DNA of 60,000 nt from positions 11,088,985 to 11,148,984 of the forward strand of contig NC_049990.1 in assembly GCF_000003815.2 (NCBI RefSeq). The letters are read 5' to 3'. The first letter of the stretch is position 1. Every line of letters begins with the position of its first letter. Origin of the DNA: Branchiostoma floridae. Taxonomy: Eukaryota; Chordata; Leptocardii; Amphioxiformes; Branchiostomatidae. Positions 48,223 to 58,231 of this stretch are shown piece after piece. The notes below the pieces were generated by a model. The model searched no databases. It was not told the origin of the DNA and worked only from the letters and a program-made list of their open reading frames with translations. The position numbers and the translations under genes are program-made.

Positions 48223-50646
48223 ATGGAACGTGAAAAAGACGGAGAAGAGAGTGAGTTCGAGCCGGCGAAGACAACAAAGAGGTACAGAACCAGATCTGGA
48301 AAAACACAGCCGTGGAACACCCCAGCGAAGAACATCCTTGAGTTCGAAGTACTTTCCGAAGACCACGCAGATAGTGAGAAAACGAAGGTATGTAATCTCA
48401 AGTGTCGCACTTCACTGGATCGCATTCCCTTGTGGATAAACGCCACCAGAGGCCACTTGAACGAAGAGTTTGAAAAACAGACAGGGTACAAGGTTACCTG
48501 GAAAGACACTCAGCTCTCAATCACAGACCCCACAAAACCAGGAGATAATATCAAGGTTGTGAACATTCACTTCTACAAGACGGGAACGATTCTCTTACAA
48601 GGCAAAGGGTCCAAATGGTTTGCCGACAAGATCTTCCCAAAAGTGAAAGACGCCATCAATAATCCCAAAAGCGCATCTCAGGGTCAAGATGGCGGACATA
48701 CTGCGGGGGAAGCGAGTGTGAATGAGGTTGAAACAATAGACAACAACCCAGTAACAATAGGAACGTACTCAAACACTGACAAGTCCGCCATGATGGCCTC
48801 TGACGTGGATCCGAACCAGTCTACACCTGCTAAGGCCGACACCACACATGTGACTCTAGAGAAAGAGAACAGAGCAGAACACACTACTCCGAAGTCCCTC
48901 ACTTCTCCCTCCATTCGTAAAGTGTTCGGCGGTCTGGAGAATATAATCCTGAGCCCCTTTACCAAGATGAGAGAATCGAGTGGTAAAAGTAGAGAAGAGA
49001 AGTCGCAACAGACAAACCGATCCCGCCGAGCCATACTGAACGACGACTCATCCCTGAATACGAAGAGCCCCGATGCTAATAGCGAAGCTCTGTACACAAA
49101 TCTGGTCGACGATTTGAATGAACTGAAAACCCTTGTTTTCAGCAACAAAGTAGCAATGGATAAACAAGAGAGGCAAATCGCCGAACTCCAAGCTAACACT
49201 CACAACAAAACAAAACAGATCGAGAAACAGGCCAAACAAATTGAAGACCTAAGGACTCAGCTTCAACATCAACGTGAGTTCTCCAAAGACCTCTCCGACA
49301 AACTTTCCTCCACATGTAAATGTGTTCGTGCCGCTAGAGGAGATGAAAGTAGAATACAGCGCTTATACTCAGAGATTGTGGGGGAAAATAGCGGCACCCA
49401 GACACCCACGGCTAATGGCGGCCCTAAAACATCAGCCCCCGACACACAGACGTCGACGACCCCTTGCACACAGGCCCCGGCAGCTCCCCGTGCATCAGCG
49501 CCCGACAAACAGACATCGACGGCCCCTTGTACACAGGCCCCGGCAGCTCCCCGTACGCAGGTCCCGAGAGGTTTCGGCACAAAGGCTCCGGTGGCACCCC
49601 CTGGTACCCAGCCCTCAGTCCCCAACACACAGGACCTGGTGGCCTCCCGTAGCAAGACCCCGGCAGCCGCCAGCTCACAAACGGCGGCAGCTCCCAGGAT
49701 AGAGGCCACGGCAGCCACTGACACGCAGGTACCGCACGGCCTTGGCGCACGAGCCCCGACAGCACTCCGTACACAGCCCACTCCCGTGACTCCTGCTCCC
49801 ACTTCCCAGAACGAGAAAAAACAGGCCAGAGTCTTTGCTGATTCCCTTTGGAATGGTGTGGACACAAACAGGATGTTTAGCCACAAAACGTCTACCATCA
49901 CCAAGTCCGGCACACTGAGGAGAGCTTTTGACAACGTTACAAATTCATCCCCTGACACCACGACTGAGCTGCTAATAATACATGTTGCTTCGAATGACAT
50001 GGACAACTCAAAAACCAGAACAGACAGTGTGAACTCTTGCTTAGATGACACGCACAAATTGATTAACAATGCAAAAGAAACGTTCCCGAACGCTACGATA
50101 GTAATGTCGCAAGTTCTACCAAGAGGCAAACACATGGACTCCACTCTGAACAGGAACATTGCGCAGTATAACAACTCCGTCGAGAAGCTATGTGCAGAAG
50201 ATGACAAACTCCTCTACGTCCGACACAGGCTGTTATCAGAAGAACGATCTCTGTACAAACCCGATGGAATACACATCACTCCTGCTGGCGTTAGCTTGCT
50301 GGTTGCTGACGTGAAGCGCACGCTGCGCCACCACCAACAGTTCACCACTAACGTCGCCAACAGACAACACACACCGCCAGGCAGACAACAGACCAGACCA
50401 CAAAGGAACTCACCTAGGCACAACACCACCACATACATGCAGCCCGGACAGCACTCCCCCCCGAGAAGCTTCCCGAAGGCCCAGCGGAACCAGCCGGCAT
50501 CGTTCCCGTGGAACCCAACACCCCCAGCTCCACCCCAATGGTCCAACTGGAACGGACGACCTGAGCCGAGATGGAATGAAAGGCAGGACAAGCACCACGC
50601 TATCGAAAAACTGGTGAACATAATGAAGGACTTCCTGAATTATTGA
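48223..50646 (+). CDS. LINE ORF1: coiled coil plus SGNH esterase-like domain
   Basis: 807 residues and intact. ORF1 proteins of this group bind element RNA and assist retrotransposition. The N-terminal part (about 55-150) is a compact module ending in the HFYKTGTILLQGKG..WF pattern common in invertebrate LINE ORF1 proteins (recollection). A heptad-rich, Lys/Gln/Glu-rich coiled coil spans about 295-360. A Pro/Ala/Thr linker (about 389-526) contains an in-frame 21-residue repeat (TPCTQAPAAPR and APCTQAPAAPR). An SGNH-hydrolase-like domain follows (about 534-700): ADS with S541, SND with N591, and DGIH with D681 and H684. The usual Gly of GDS is Ala and the Gly of GxND is Ser. The C-terminal 100 residues are Pro/Gln/Arg-rich. 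The start is the first ATG after the 5' UTR. Activity is unknown. Confidence 0.85.
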   Translation: MEREKDGEESEFEPAKTTKRYRTRSGKTQPWNTPAKNILEFEVLSEDHADSEKTKVCNLKCRTSLDRIPLWINATRGHLNEEFEKQTGYKVTWKDTQLSITDPTKPGDNIKVVNIHFYKTGTILLQGKGSKWFADKIFPKVKDAINNPKSASQGQDGGHTAGEASVNEVETIDNNPVTIGTYSNTDKSAMMASDVDPNQSTPAKADTTHVTLEKENRAEHTTPKSLTSPSIRKVFGGLENIILSPFTKMRESSGKSREEKSQQTNRSRRAILNDDSSLNTKSPDANSEALYTNLVDDLNELKTLVFSNKVAMDKQERQIAELQANTHNKTKQIEKQAKQIEDLRTQLQHQREFSKDLSDKLSSTCKCVRAARGDESRIQRLYSEIVGENSGTQTPTANGGPKTSAPDTQTSTTPCTQAPAAPRASAPDKQTSTAPCTQAPAAPRTQVPRGFGTKAPVAPPGTQPSVPNTQDLVASRSKTPAAASSQTAAAPRIEATAATDTQVPHGLGARAPTALRTQPTPVTPAPTSQNEKKQARVFADSLWNGVDTNRMFSHKTSTITKSGTLRRAFDNVTNSSPDTTTELLIIHVASNDMDNSKTRTDSVNSCLDDTHKLINNAKETFPNATIVMSQVLPRGKHMDSTLNRNIAQYNNSVEKLCAEDDKLLYVRHRLLSEERSLYKPDGIHITPAGVSLLVADVKRTLRHHQQFTTNVANRQHTPPGRQQTRPQRNSPRHNTTTYMQPGQHSPPRSFPKAQRNQPASFPWNPTPPAPPQWSNWNGRPEPRWNERQDKHHAIEKLVNIMKDFLNY

Positions 50647-50947
50647 ACAGACCCTTGAAAGTTAAGCACAGTACATGGATACAGTATCCCAAGCCAAGGT
50701 GTTCAGGTAACAAGTTCAAGTTCTTCCGTTAAGTTAAGATGTACTTAACGAAGTTATAAGTGCCATACATTTCTCCGTAATGATATACCGTCAAGTTAAG
50801 ATTAATTTAGTGAAGTTACAAGTGTCATACATCTCTCCGTGTAATAATATACTAGTAGTTTTATTCTATTATGATATTTTCTCATAAGTTGTATCACTCT
50901 GCACACAACGCAGCCACGCTTCCCATTCTCAGTGGCGCACATTCGGT

Positions 50948-53900
50948 ATGTCAACTCAAAAAGTAGCCCTGAAGTTCGGTTCATGGAACATTCAGGGCGG
51001 ACTTAGACGCAAAAGTGTAGATGAAGATTTTATTTCTTATTTAGAACAATTTGATTTTGTGTGTCTTCAAGAAACATGGCTTAGACCAGGAGAAGACTTT
51101 AGAGTAGAATCATTTAGCTATTTTAGAAGCGACAGAAACTTAAAAAAGAAGTCAAAAAGAAATTCAGGTGGTATAGTTTTCATGTTCCGACAGAAATACA
51201 CAAAAGGCATCACAAAACTCCCCACGAGACACCCTGATTTTTTGTGGTGCAAATTAGACAAATCTTTTTTTGGATTAGAGCGGGACCTTTTTATTGGAGG
51301 TGTCTACTTTTCTCCTGAATATTCAACGCATTTCGAAACAAACAACAACCTGCTCTTTGACATCTTACATGATGATATCAGTAGATTCTCCAACCAAGGA
51401 AATATTATACTGCTAGGTGACCTAAACGCGAGAACAGGCCCTCTGCAGGAAACTATCATTCAAGACGACTGTCTTAACCACAACCTTGTAGACCTTAAAA
51501 ACGATATAAGACCCAGGGCAAGCTGTGACAAGGGAATAAATAAATACGGTAACCAACTTATAGAGCTTTGTTCAGCAGCCGATCTGACCATAGTAAACGG
51601 TCGGGTACCGGGAGATCTGTCTGGAAAGTTCACTTGTCATAAATACAACGGCTCAAGCTTAATTGATTACTGCATTGTCAACTCTGAATTCCTCACAATG
51701 GTTCAATATTTTAAAGTTAACGATATATCTATTTTCTCTGACCATTGTTTAATTGAATGCTCAATCTCAACTAACTACTCACCATATGTAACACCAGCCA
51801 TACCCCCAACAAACCCATTACCAACTAAATATGTTTGGGATGATAACTCCAAACTCAAATTCACAGAGGCATTACAGGATCCTCCGATATCACAAATCTT
51901 GCAAAACTTTACTGCTAAATCTTTTTATGACGTAGATAAAGCGGTAAAAGAATTTTCTGATATAATCACACATGTAGCTGATAAATCTCTGCGCAAAATT
52001 ACCCACAACAATAGCAAGAAAAGAAAAAAGAAAAGTAAACCATGGTTCAACCATTCATGTGCATCTCTCAAACACAAAATTAAACAATTAGCCGCTCAAT
52101 ACTCTAAGTGCCCGTGGAAACTTGATGTTCGCCATGCATACTTCTGTAATTTAAAATTGTACAAAAAGAAAATCAAAACAGAGAAAAGACTCTTCAAAGA
52201 AAAACAACTAAACAATCTCAGAAAACTCAGTAAGGAAAATCCACAAAAATTTTGGAGGGAAATCAAATCACTAAGACAGGAAGACAATGTAACACAAAAG
52301 GATGATAACGTCATTAACCCTGAAGAATGGGTGACTCATTTTAAAACCTTAAACAATCTTGTTGATAATAAAGAACCAAATAAAGACTTCATCCAACATG
52401 CAGCTCAAGAATGGCCTGAAAAACTTAACATATCAACAGATAACATAACATCACTATCAGACGCGGGATACCAAAGACACATAGAAAACATTCTTAACAC
52501 GCTTGAAAATTCAGTAGGGAATCCACTGGACTTTGATATCTCGGAAGAAGAAATTCTAGAAGGCCTTCGCAATCTGAAAGCCAATAAATCATGTGGAACA
52601 GATTCCATTATCAATGAGATGCTAAAATGCGGCGGAAGTCTACTTTTACAACCTTTAAAGAAACTCTTCAACACCACCCTTCAGTCAGGAAAATTTCCCC
52701 ATCAGTGGAGTCAGAGCGTCTTAGTACCGATATTCAAAAGTGGTAACCCAACAAATCCATCAAATTATAGAGGAATTGCTATCTCAAGTTGCGTCGGAAA
52801 ATTATTTACATTTGTGCTAAACAAACGACTTCAATGCTTTCTCGAAGATAACAATATACTGTCTCCATTTCAATCTGGTTTCCGAACGAATTTTCGCACA
52901 AGTGACAACATTTTTGTTCTCAAAACTCTAGTTGATAAGCAGATATCCACGCCCGGGGGCAAATTGTATGCCTGTTTTGTAGATTTCAAAAAGGCATTCG
53001 ATTCTGTTTGGAGAAATGGGTTGTTTTACAAAATCTTATCTTCAGGTGTAGGGGGGAACTTTTTCAAACTTATACAGACAATGTACTCAAACATAGAATA
53101 TTGTGTCAAAAATTCAAACGGTCTATCAGCATACTTCAAGTCAACCTGCGGGGTGCGTCAAGGGTGCAATTTAAGCCCACTCCTCTTCAATCTATATGTT
53201 AATGACCTCCCAACCTTACTAAACTCACCACTCTGCGATCCCGTCATTCTAAAAGATACTTCTATCAATAGCCTTTTCTGGGCAGATGACCTCGTGCTGT
53301 TATCCAAATCAGAAAGTGGTCTAAAGGAATGCTTGAAGAGATTAGATAACTTTTGCTCCACTTGGAAATTAACTATTAATAAGAATAAAACTAAAATAAT
53401 GATTTTCTCAAAAAACGGACAAACAAGTAAAAACTACCGCCCTCACTTCCAATCACAGGGTCACACATTAGATATAACATCCTCCTACACATATCTAGGA
53501 GTCGACATAACCCCCTCGGGATCATTTAATCGTGCAAATAAACAACTTAGAACTAAAGCTCTCCGTGCCTCTTTTAAACTTAAGTCATTACTATCAACAA
53601 ATCACAACCCATCCACTCCCCTCGCATTAGAACTGTTTAATAGTCTAGTTAAGCCAATCCTACTGTACTGTAGTGAAATATTAAGCACAAATATCCAATG
53701 CAGGGACCTGATTCTTAGAGGTATAAAAGAATCCCCAAATGAAAACATACGAATTATATTATCCAACATCCTATCTCCGATAGTAGGATCACCAGTAGGT
53801 ATTATTAAGACAAACCGTATCGGAAAGAAAACTGATCCTAATTGCAGCCGCCCTATACTCATACGTCTTAAAAAATACAGTGATAAGCTTAAAATAGTGC

Positions 53901-54127
53901 ATAATTCTAACATACTAAGAAACCAAAATGTATCGGTAGAGCAACCTACAGTATCATACGAAGTTCCAGACTTAGAATATGTTCTCTTAAACTACTACAA
54001 AATACTACTCCGTTCCAGACTTAGAATATGTTCTCTTAAACTACTACAAAATACTACTCCGTGTTCCCAGAAGCTCCGTCAACGCCGCTGTAAGGGGGGA
54101 ACTAGGAGCGTTCCCACTGTACATTGA
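50948..54127 (+). pseudogene. LINE ORF2: APE endonuclease and reverse transcriptase, frameshifted near the C-terminus
   Basis: 1059 residues as it stands. The N-terminus is an AP-endonuclease-like nuclease that nicks target DNA (about 6-270): FGSWNIQGG, QET at 41-43, GDLN at 157-160, and SDH with D265/H266. The reverse transcriptase (about 540-860) shows PSNYRGIAIS, FVDFKKAFDSVW with D679, GVRQGCNLSPLLF and WADD with D780/D781, so all catalytic aspartates are present. At 53964-54061 a 49 bp segment is present twice in tandem. Because 49 is not a multiple of 3, the frame shifts and a foreign tail leads to a stop at 54127. The rest of the protein continues open in the shifted frame (through 54800). 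Everything upstream of the duplication looks intact, so inactivation is recent, or the duplication is a sequencing or assembly error. Confidence 0.85.
53964..54061 (+). repeat. 49 bp tandem duplication inside LINE ORF2
   Basis: Two identical adjacent copies, 53964-54012 and 54013-54061, each starting TTCCAGACTTAGAATATG. This is the only visible defect of ORF2. Confidence 0.95.
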
Positions 54128-54800
54128 CACCCAAACTCAGTTAATAAAATATTGGCTCAGACTACAGAACATGCCTAATGACAGAATTGTGAAAAAAGCA
54201 TATGATGTAGCTGTCGAAGAAGACCAAGATTGGGCTGTACATGTTCAAGATATGCTAAGCCGACATGGATTCCGAAATATTTGGCTCAATCCTACTGTTG
54301 ACGCCAAATATTTTGGAAACACATTTAAGGAACGCATGAAGGACGCATTCCTCTCTGAATGGAGACAAAAAATAAGAAACAACAATAAACTCAAAGTATA
54401 TTCTAAAATAAAAACTCAGTTTGGCATAGAAAACTACCTCTTATCTATTCAAAACAAAAACTTTGTGAACAGCATTACCAAACTGAGAATAAGTGCACAT
54501 TGCCTCGAAATTGAAAAAGGTCGCCACCATAAAATACCAACAGATCAGAGACTATGTCCTTCATGTCAAGATGACACCAGCATTGAAGATGAGTATCATT
54601 TCATTATGACCTGTCCTACATACAATGAAGAAAGACAAAAGTTAATGAAATCAATCACATGTAAGTCAAATATGTCTCTACCACACACAAGTAATGACAC
54701 TTTCAATATACTCTTATCATGTCATGACTCTATATCTATGTACATAGGTCAATACATTTATCACGCTATGCAAAAAAGAAACTGTACCATTCCTAAATAA
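54063..54800 (+). pseudogene. LINE ORF2 C-terminal part, out of frame
   Basis: Open from 54063 to the stop at 54800 in the frame ORF2 would have without the extra 49 bp. The first Met is at 54171 (209 residues), but this is not an independent gene. It contains TKLRISAHCLEIEKGR and then a Cys-His motif, CPSCQDD...EDEYHFIMTCP (C-x2-C, His, Cys), typical of the C-terminus of many invertebrate LINE ORF2 proteins and probably nucleic-acid binding. The second LINE at 56.1 kb has the matching region. Confidence 0.85.
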
Positions 54801-55073
54801 CTTTTGACAAATATTATGTCGCTAGTAGCTTAGATATACCCAACTGATGTATGTTATAGTTCCCTTTAATACCTACCGTAGATTCCACTAGTATTGTAGT
54901 GACCGAAATTGTAATACCTGCCGTATTTTCCACTAGTATTGTAGTAACCGAAATTATTGCAATATAACTTATATGTGTAGTGTTAGACTGTACCTTTTAT
55001 TGTATATACATTGCCATGCATTGTCACTGATACAATTGTTGCGCAATAAACCATCTATCTATCTATCTATCTT

Positions 55074-56100
55074 TTTTTAGAAAGTTTGTTTAGTATGTGA
55101 TCTCACAAAGTCTGTGATCTCTAGAAAATGCGTTCTTTGTATCATAAAAGCAAGTTGAAATTTTTAGGTTGCCTTAAATCTGGGCTACTTCAACGAGATT
55201 TAGTTGGGAGGGAAATGTTTCTTAATCATTTATTCTGTCGTCAGGGTAGCACTCCAAACAAAACGCCAGAAGTAAAGAGAAAGGGATTATGACAAATTTT
55301 AGGATCAAATAACATATGGTGCCCAATAGCCACCCTTCTTTTCCTCTTCGTGGAGGCAATTCACTTAAAGTATGAAAATTGCTTGATATGACTATTTATC
55401 TAAAAGTTAAGAATCGCCCCTTCCGAGCTATTATTCGCCCTTTTATATCTTTGACTGCTTCCAGTAGTGAAGAAATATACGTCTATTGCGCAGGAAATTG
55501 GCTTTCGGCTGGGTCCCTTTCATCATACGTAGAAACTCGGACCTCTGGAAAGCCTGAGCGACCACTAAATTACCTGAATTGTCAATATCGCTGGAAATCA
55601 CATATAATTCCGTGTAAAACGATTCACAGTTCAATGACCAGACATGAATTGTAAAGCCTATTACGGAAGGTAACAGAGTGTTATGTTGTCCAGTAGCCTC
55701 GCCACTGACTTATTATATATTGTAGCAACAGGAAAAGTGACTGGGGGTATTTTTGTGAAACGGCTTATGCTGACATCGAATATGGGTTTTGCACCTTTAT
55801 CACTTCTTAACAATAAATATTTTAACTTCATCGCTAAATCTTAGTGAATTTATATCGCAATCTATTTCGAATGTAGAATGTGTCATAGTATTTCTCTCTA
55901 TCCTTGCAGATTGCATATGATTAATAGCATCAGACGAGACATAGCTAGAGCAAAATGATTCTATTCTTTTGGCTTTCTTATAGGGTGCTTCAGAATTAAC
56001 ATGTCTTTTAATGATTAATGATGATTGGAACACATCACTAAACTGTCTTAACATTTTGGAACCCATCAATGTCTTAAACGTTCTATCTAGATTCACCTTT
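55074..56100. other. Between two LINEs, no gene seen
   Basis: AT-rich. Small frames (55379-55654 and 55800-56096) show no domain. It presumably includes the 5' truncation point of the next LINE near 56100. Confidence 0.45.
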
Positions 56101-56886
56101 TTACTATTGTTGAACCAAGACTATAATATACCATCAGCTCAGTCGCAAGTGAAACAAAGATTGAAAGACATATTTCTACAGACTTTCTATTCCGAACTCA
56201 ACTCTAATGGAAAAAAGGAAAATCAAGGAAACAAACTAAGAACGTACAGGAAGTTCAAAGACACCTACGAAAGAGAACAGTACCTAAATATACATAATTT
56301 CAGCCATCGCCGAGCCATGGCTAAATTAAGAATTAGTGATCACCCTTTCCTACTGTTGAACCAAGACTATAATATACCATCAGCTCAGTCGCAAGTGAAA
56401 CAAAGATTGAAAGACATATTTCTACAGACTTTCTATTCCGAACTCAACTCTAATGGAAAAAAGGAAAATCAAGGAAACAAACTAAGAACGTACAGGAAGT
56501 TCAAAGACACCTACGAAAGAGAACAGTACCTAAATATACATAATTTCAGCCATCGCCGAGCCATGGCTAAATTAAGAATTAGTGATCACCCTTTACAAAT
56601 AGAAGTAGGAAGATACAACCGGACTCCTCCGAGTGATAGAATCTGTACACTTTGTAACGCCAAAGATATTGAAAATGAAGTTCATTTTGTATTGGAATGT
56701 GAGTTATATAGTGATATACGTAATTCTTTTATTAATGCCCTGAATTTTGATACACGAGCTAAACAGTTAGTAAAAGATGAGCTTTTTGTATACATAATGA
56801 AATCATCTGACAACATTGTACTGCAAAAACTCTGTGAATTCATATACACTTGTTTCAAGAAGAGAAAAGAGACATGTAAATTGTAG
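56101..56886 (+). pseudogene. 5'-truncated LINE ORF2 C-terminus with in-frame duplication
   Basis: An open frame from 56011 covers this region, but homology to the LINE at 48-55 kb begins only near 56101. It shows MAKLRISDHPLQIEVGR then CTLCNAKDIENEVHFVLEC (C-x2-C, His, Cys), matching TKLRISAHCLEIEKGR and the Cys-His motif of the neighbour, but it is clearly a different family. A segment of 246 bp (82 codons) is present twice in tandem (from about 56111 and 56357), nearly or fully identical and in frame. The nuclease and reverse transcriptase are absent. The stop is at 56886; the 3' UTR runs into a gap at 56999. Confidence 0.8.
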
Positions 56887-56998
56887 AATAGTATAGCATT
56901 ACATATTTGACTATTTTGTAAACGATAGATGTACTTATAGTGTAGCATAGCCTTAGTTGTTCTGTCTCTCCCACTGCCACTGTAAAGATTCTTTACAG

Positions 56999-57098
56999 NN
57001 NNNNNNNNNNNNNNNNNNNNNNNNNNNNNNNNNNNNNNNNNNNNNNNNNNNNNNNNNNNNNNNNNNNNNNNNNNNNNNNNNNNNNNNNNNNNNNNNNN
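56999..57098. other. Assembly gap (100 N)
   Basis: It hides the 3' end of the truncated LINE. Confidence 0.95.
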
Positions 57099-57588
57099 TG
57101 ATAATTCAAAGAAGTAAAAAAGAAATTTAAAGATCAACTTACAATGGTGCTGCATTTAATCTCAAAATTCAACTTCTGTTGTGAGACCGAAAAGGTTGCA
57201 GACCAATAGCCAATAGAAATGAATGACGTTCAGGTGTTGTTTTAGTATAAGACAGACGCAATGCTCAGCAAACAGCGCCGCTAAATGAGTCACGATTTAT
57301 TCTAAAGTTGTCCATAACGGCCTATAATGTATTTTTCCATAACGCAATGCGATCTTTTAGTTGCTCTTTTGATGGACATAAAGCACTATTGGAAGATAAA
57401 AACACATTACACTGAAAGCACTTATTGCCTATATCGACCCAGTATAGCGCTGTGCCTGGTGGAAAATCTTTTTCCATTTCAAATATTACTGTTCTTTCCA
57501 GTAGCATCACGTAAAGAATAGATGTTTGTTGAGAAATTCACATTTGGATAGCAGACATCATGCCTCAATTTGACGTACACACAGGCAC
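57099..57588. other. Intergenic, no gene seen
   Basis: No recognisable coding or repeat content. Confidence 0.45.
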
Positions 57589-57602
57589 GCATGCACAAAC
57601 AC

Positions 57603-57633
<31 letters not shown>

Positions 57634-57710
57634 AACACACACACACACACGCACACACACACACACACACACATGCTGTCACACACACACATACACACAT
57701 ACAGTCCCAC
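57589..57710. repeat. CA microsatellite
   Basis: Mostly (CA)n with AAACAC, ATGC and GTC interruptions. The repeat explains the His/Thr-rich and Cys/Val-rich frames on the two strands. Confidence 0.95.
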
Positions 57711-58231
57711 GCATACATTACCTAGTACATATATACATACATAAATACATGTAGTATGCTCAAAGTATACACCATAGACAGTAAATCATGAAGTCACACT
57801 CACATTTCCCATTCAAAGGTTTACTACATTGGAGTATATATACAGTACTGTACTACATATTAGACCTAGAATGACTATGACAATGATGACAACAGCGAGT
57901 ACAAAATACACCTTCAATGGATGCTTACGATTTTTAGATTTACAGCAATTGGTCACTTTTGTTGTCAAAGGACTAACGTATTACATTTCACTCTCTGTGC
58001 ATGATGGACAATGAATTATTTTTTTACTATCAGCGAAGACGTGAAATCAATTTCCTAAATGACTGCCTAGCTCTCTTGTAAAGCTTTTCATGAACATTCA
58101 TTCTGCGTATCACACACTGAAAAGCACTGACACTGAGAACATAGTCGGCAGCATGATTACGACTTCTACGTATACACCTTTCGTTTTACGGCGCTTGCTA
58201 TAAGCTTTACGACATCACGCCCGTTTCACGG
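57711..58231 (-). other. 3' flank of GPCR-C
   Basis: No other gene. It would contain the 3' UTR of the minus-strand receptor; no convincing polyadenylation signal was pinned down. Confidence 0.35.

Larger units (their letters stand above)
48074..55073 (+). mobile_element. Near-full-length CR1-group LINE
   Basis: Non-LTR retrotransposon with 5' UTR (48074-48222, truncated by the gap), ORF1 (48223-50646), a 301 bp spacer, ORF2 (50948-54127, plus its out-of-frame C-terminal part to 54800), and a 3' UTR with AATAAA at 55045-55050, ending in an ATCT microrepeat (55053-55072). There is no poly(A) tail, as is usual for CR1-type elements. An esterase-type ORF1 together with an APE-RT ORF2 is the basis for the CR1/L2 group call. 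The spacer has two direct copies of GTTAAGAT...TCTCCGT (50733 and 50795, 62 bp apart). The 5' border and any target duplication cannot be seen. Confidence 0.85.

Noticed and set aside
54171-54800. 209-codon frame as an independent gene
   Set aside because: It is the ORF2 C-terminus displaced by the 49 bp duplication; the frame is open upstream of its first Met and homologous to the LINE at 56.1 kb.
57479-57754. Cys/Val-rich and His/Thr-rich frames
   Set aside because: Translations of the CA microsatellite.
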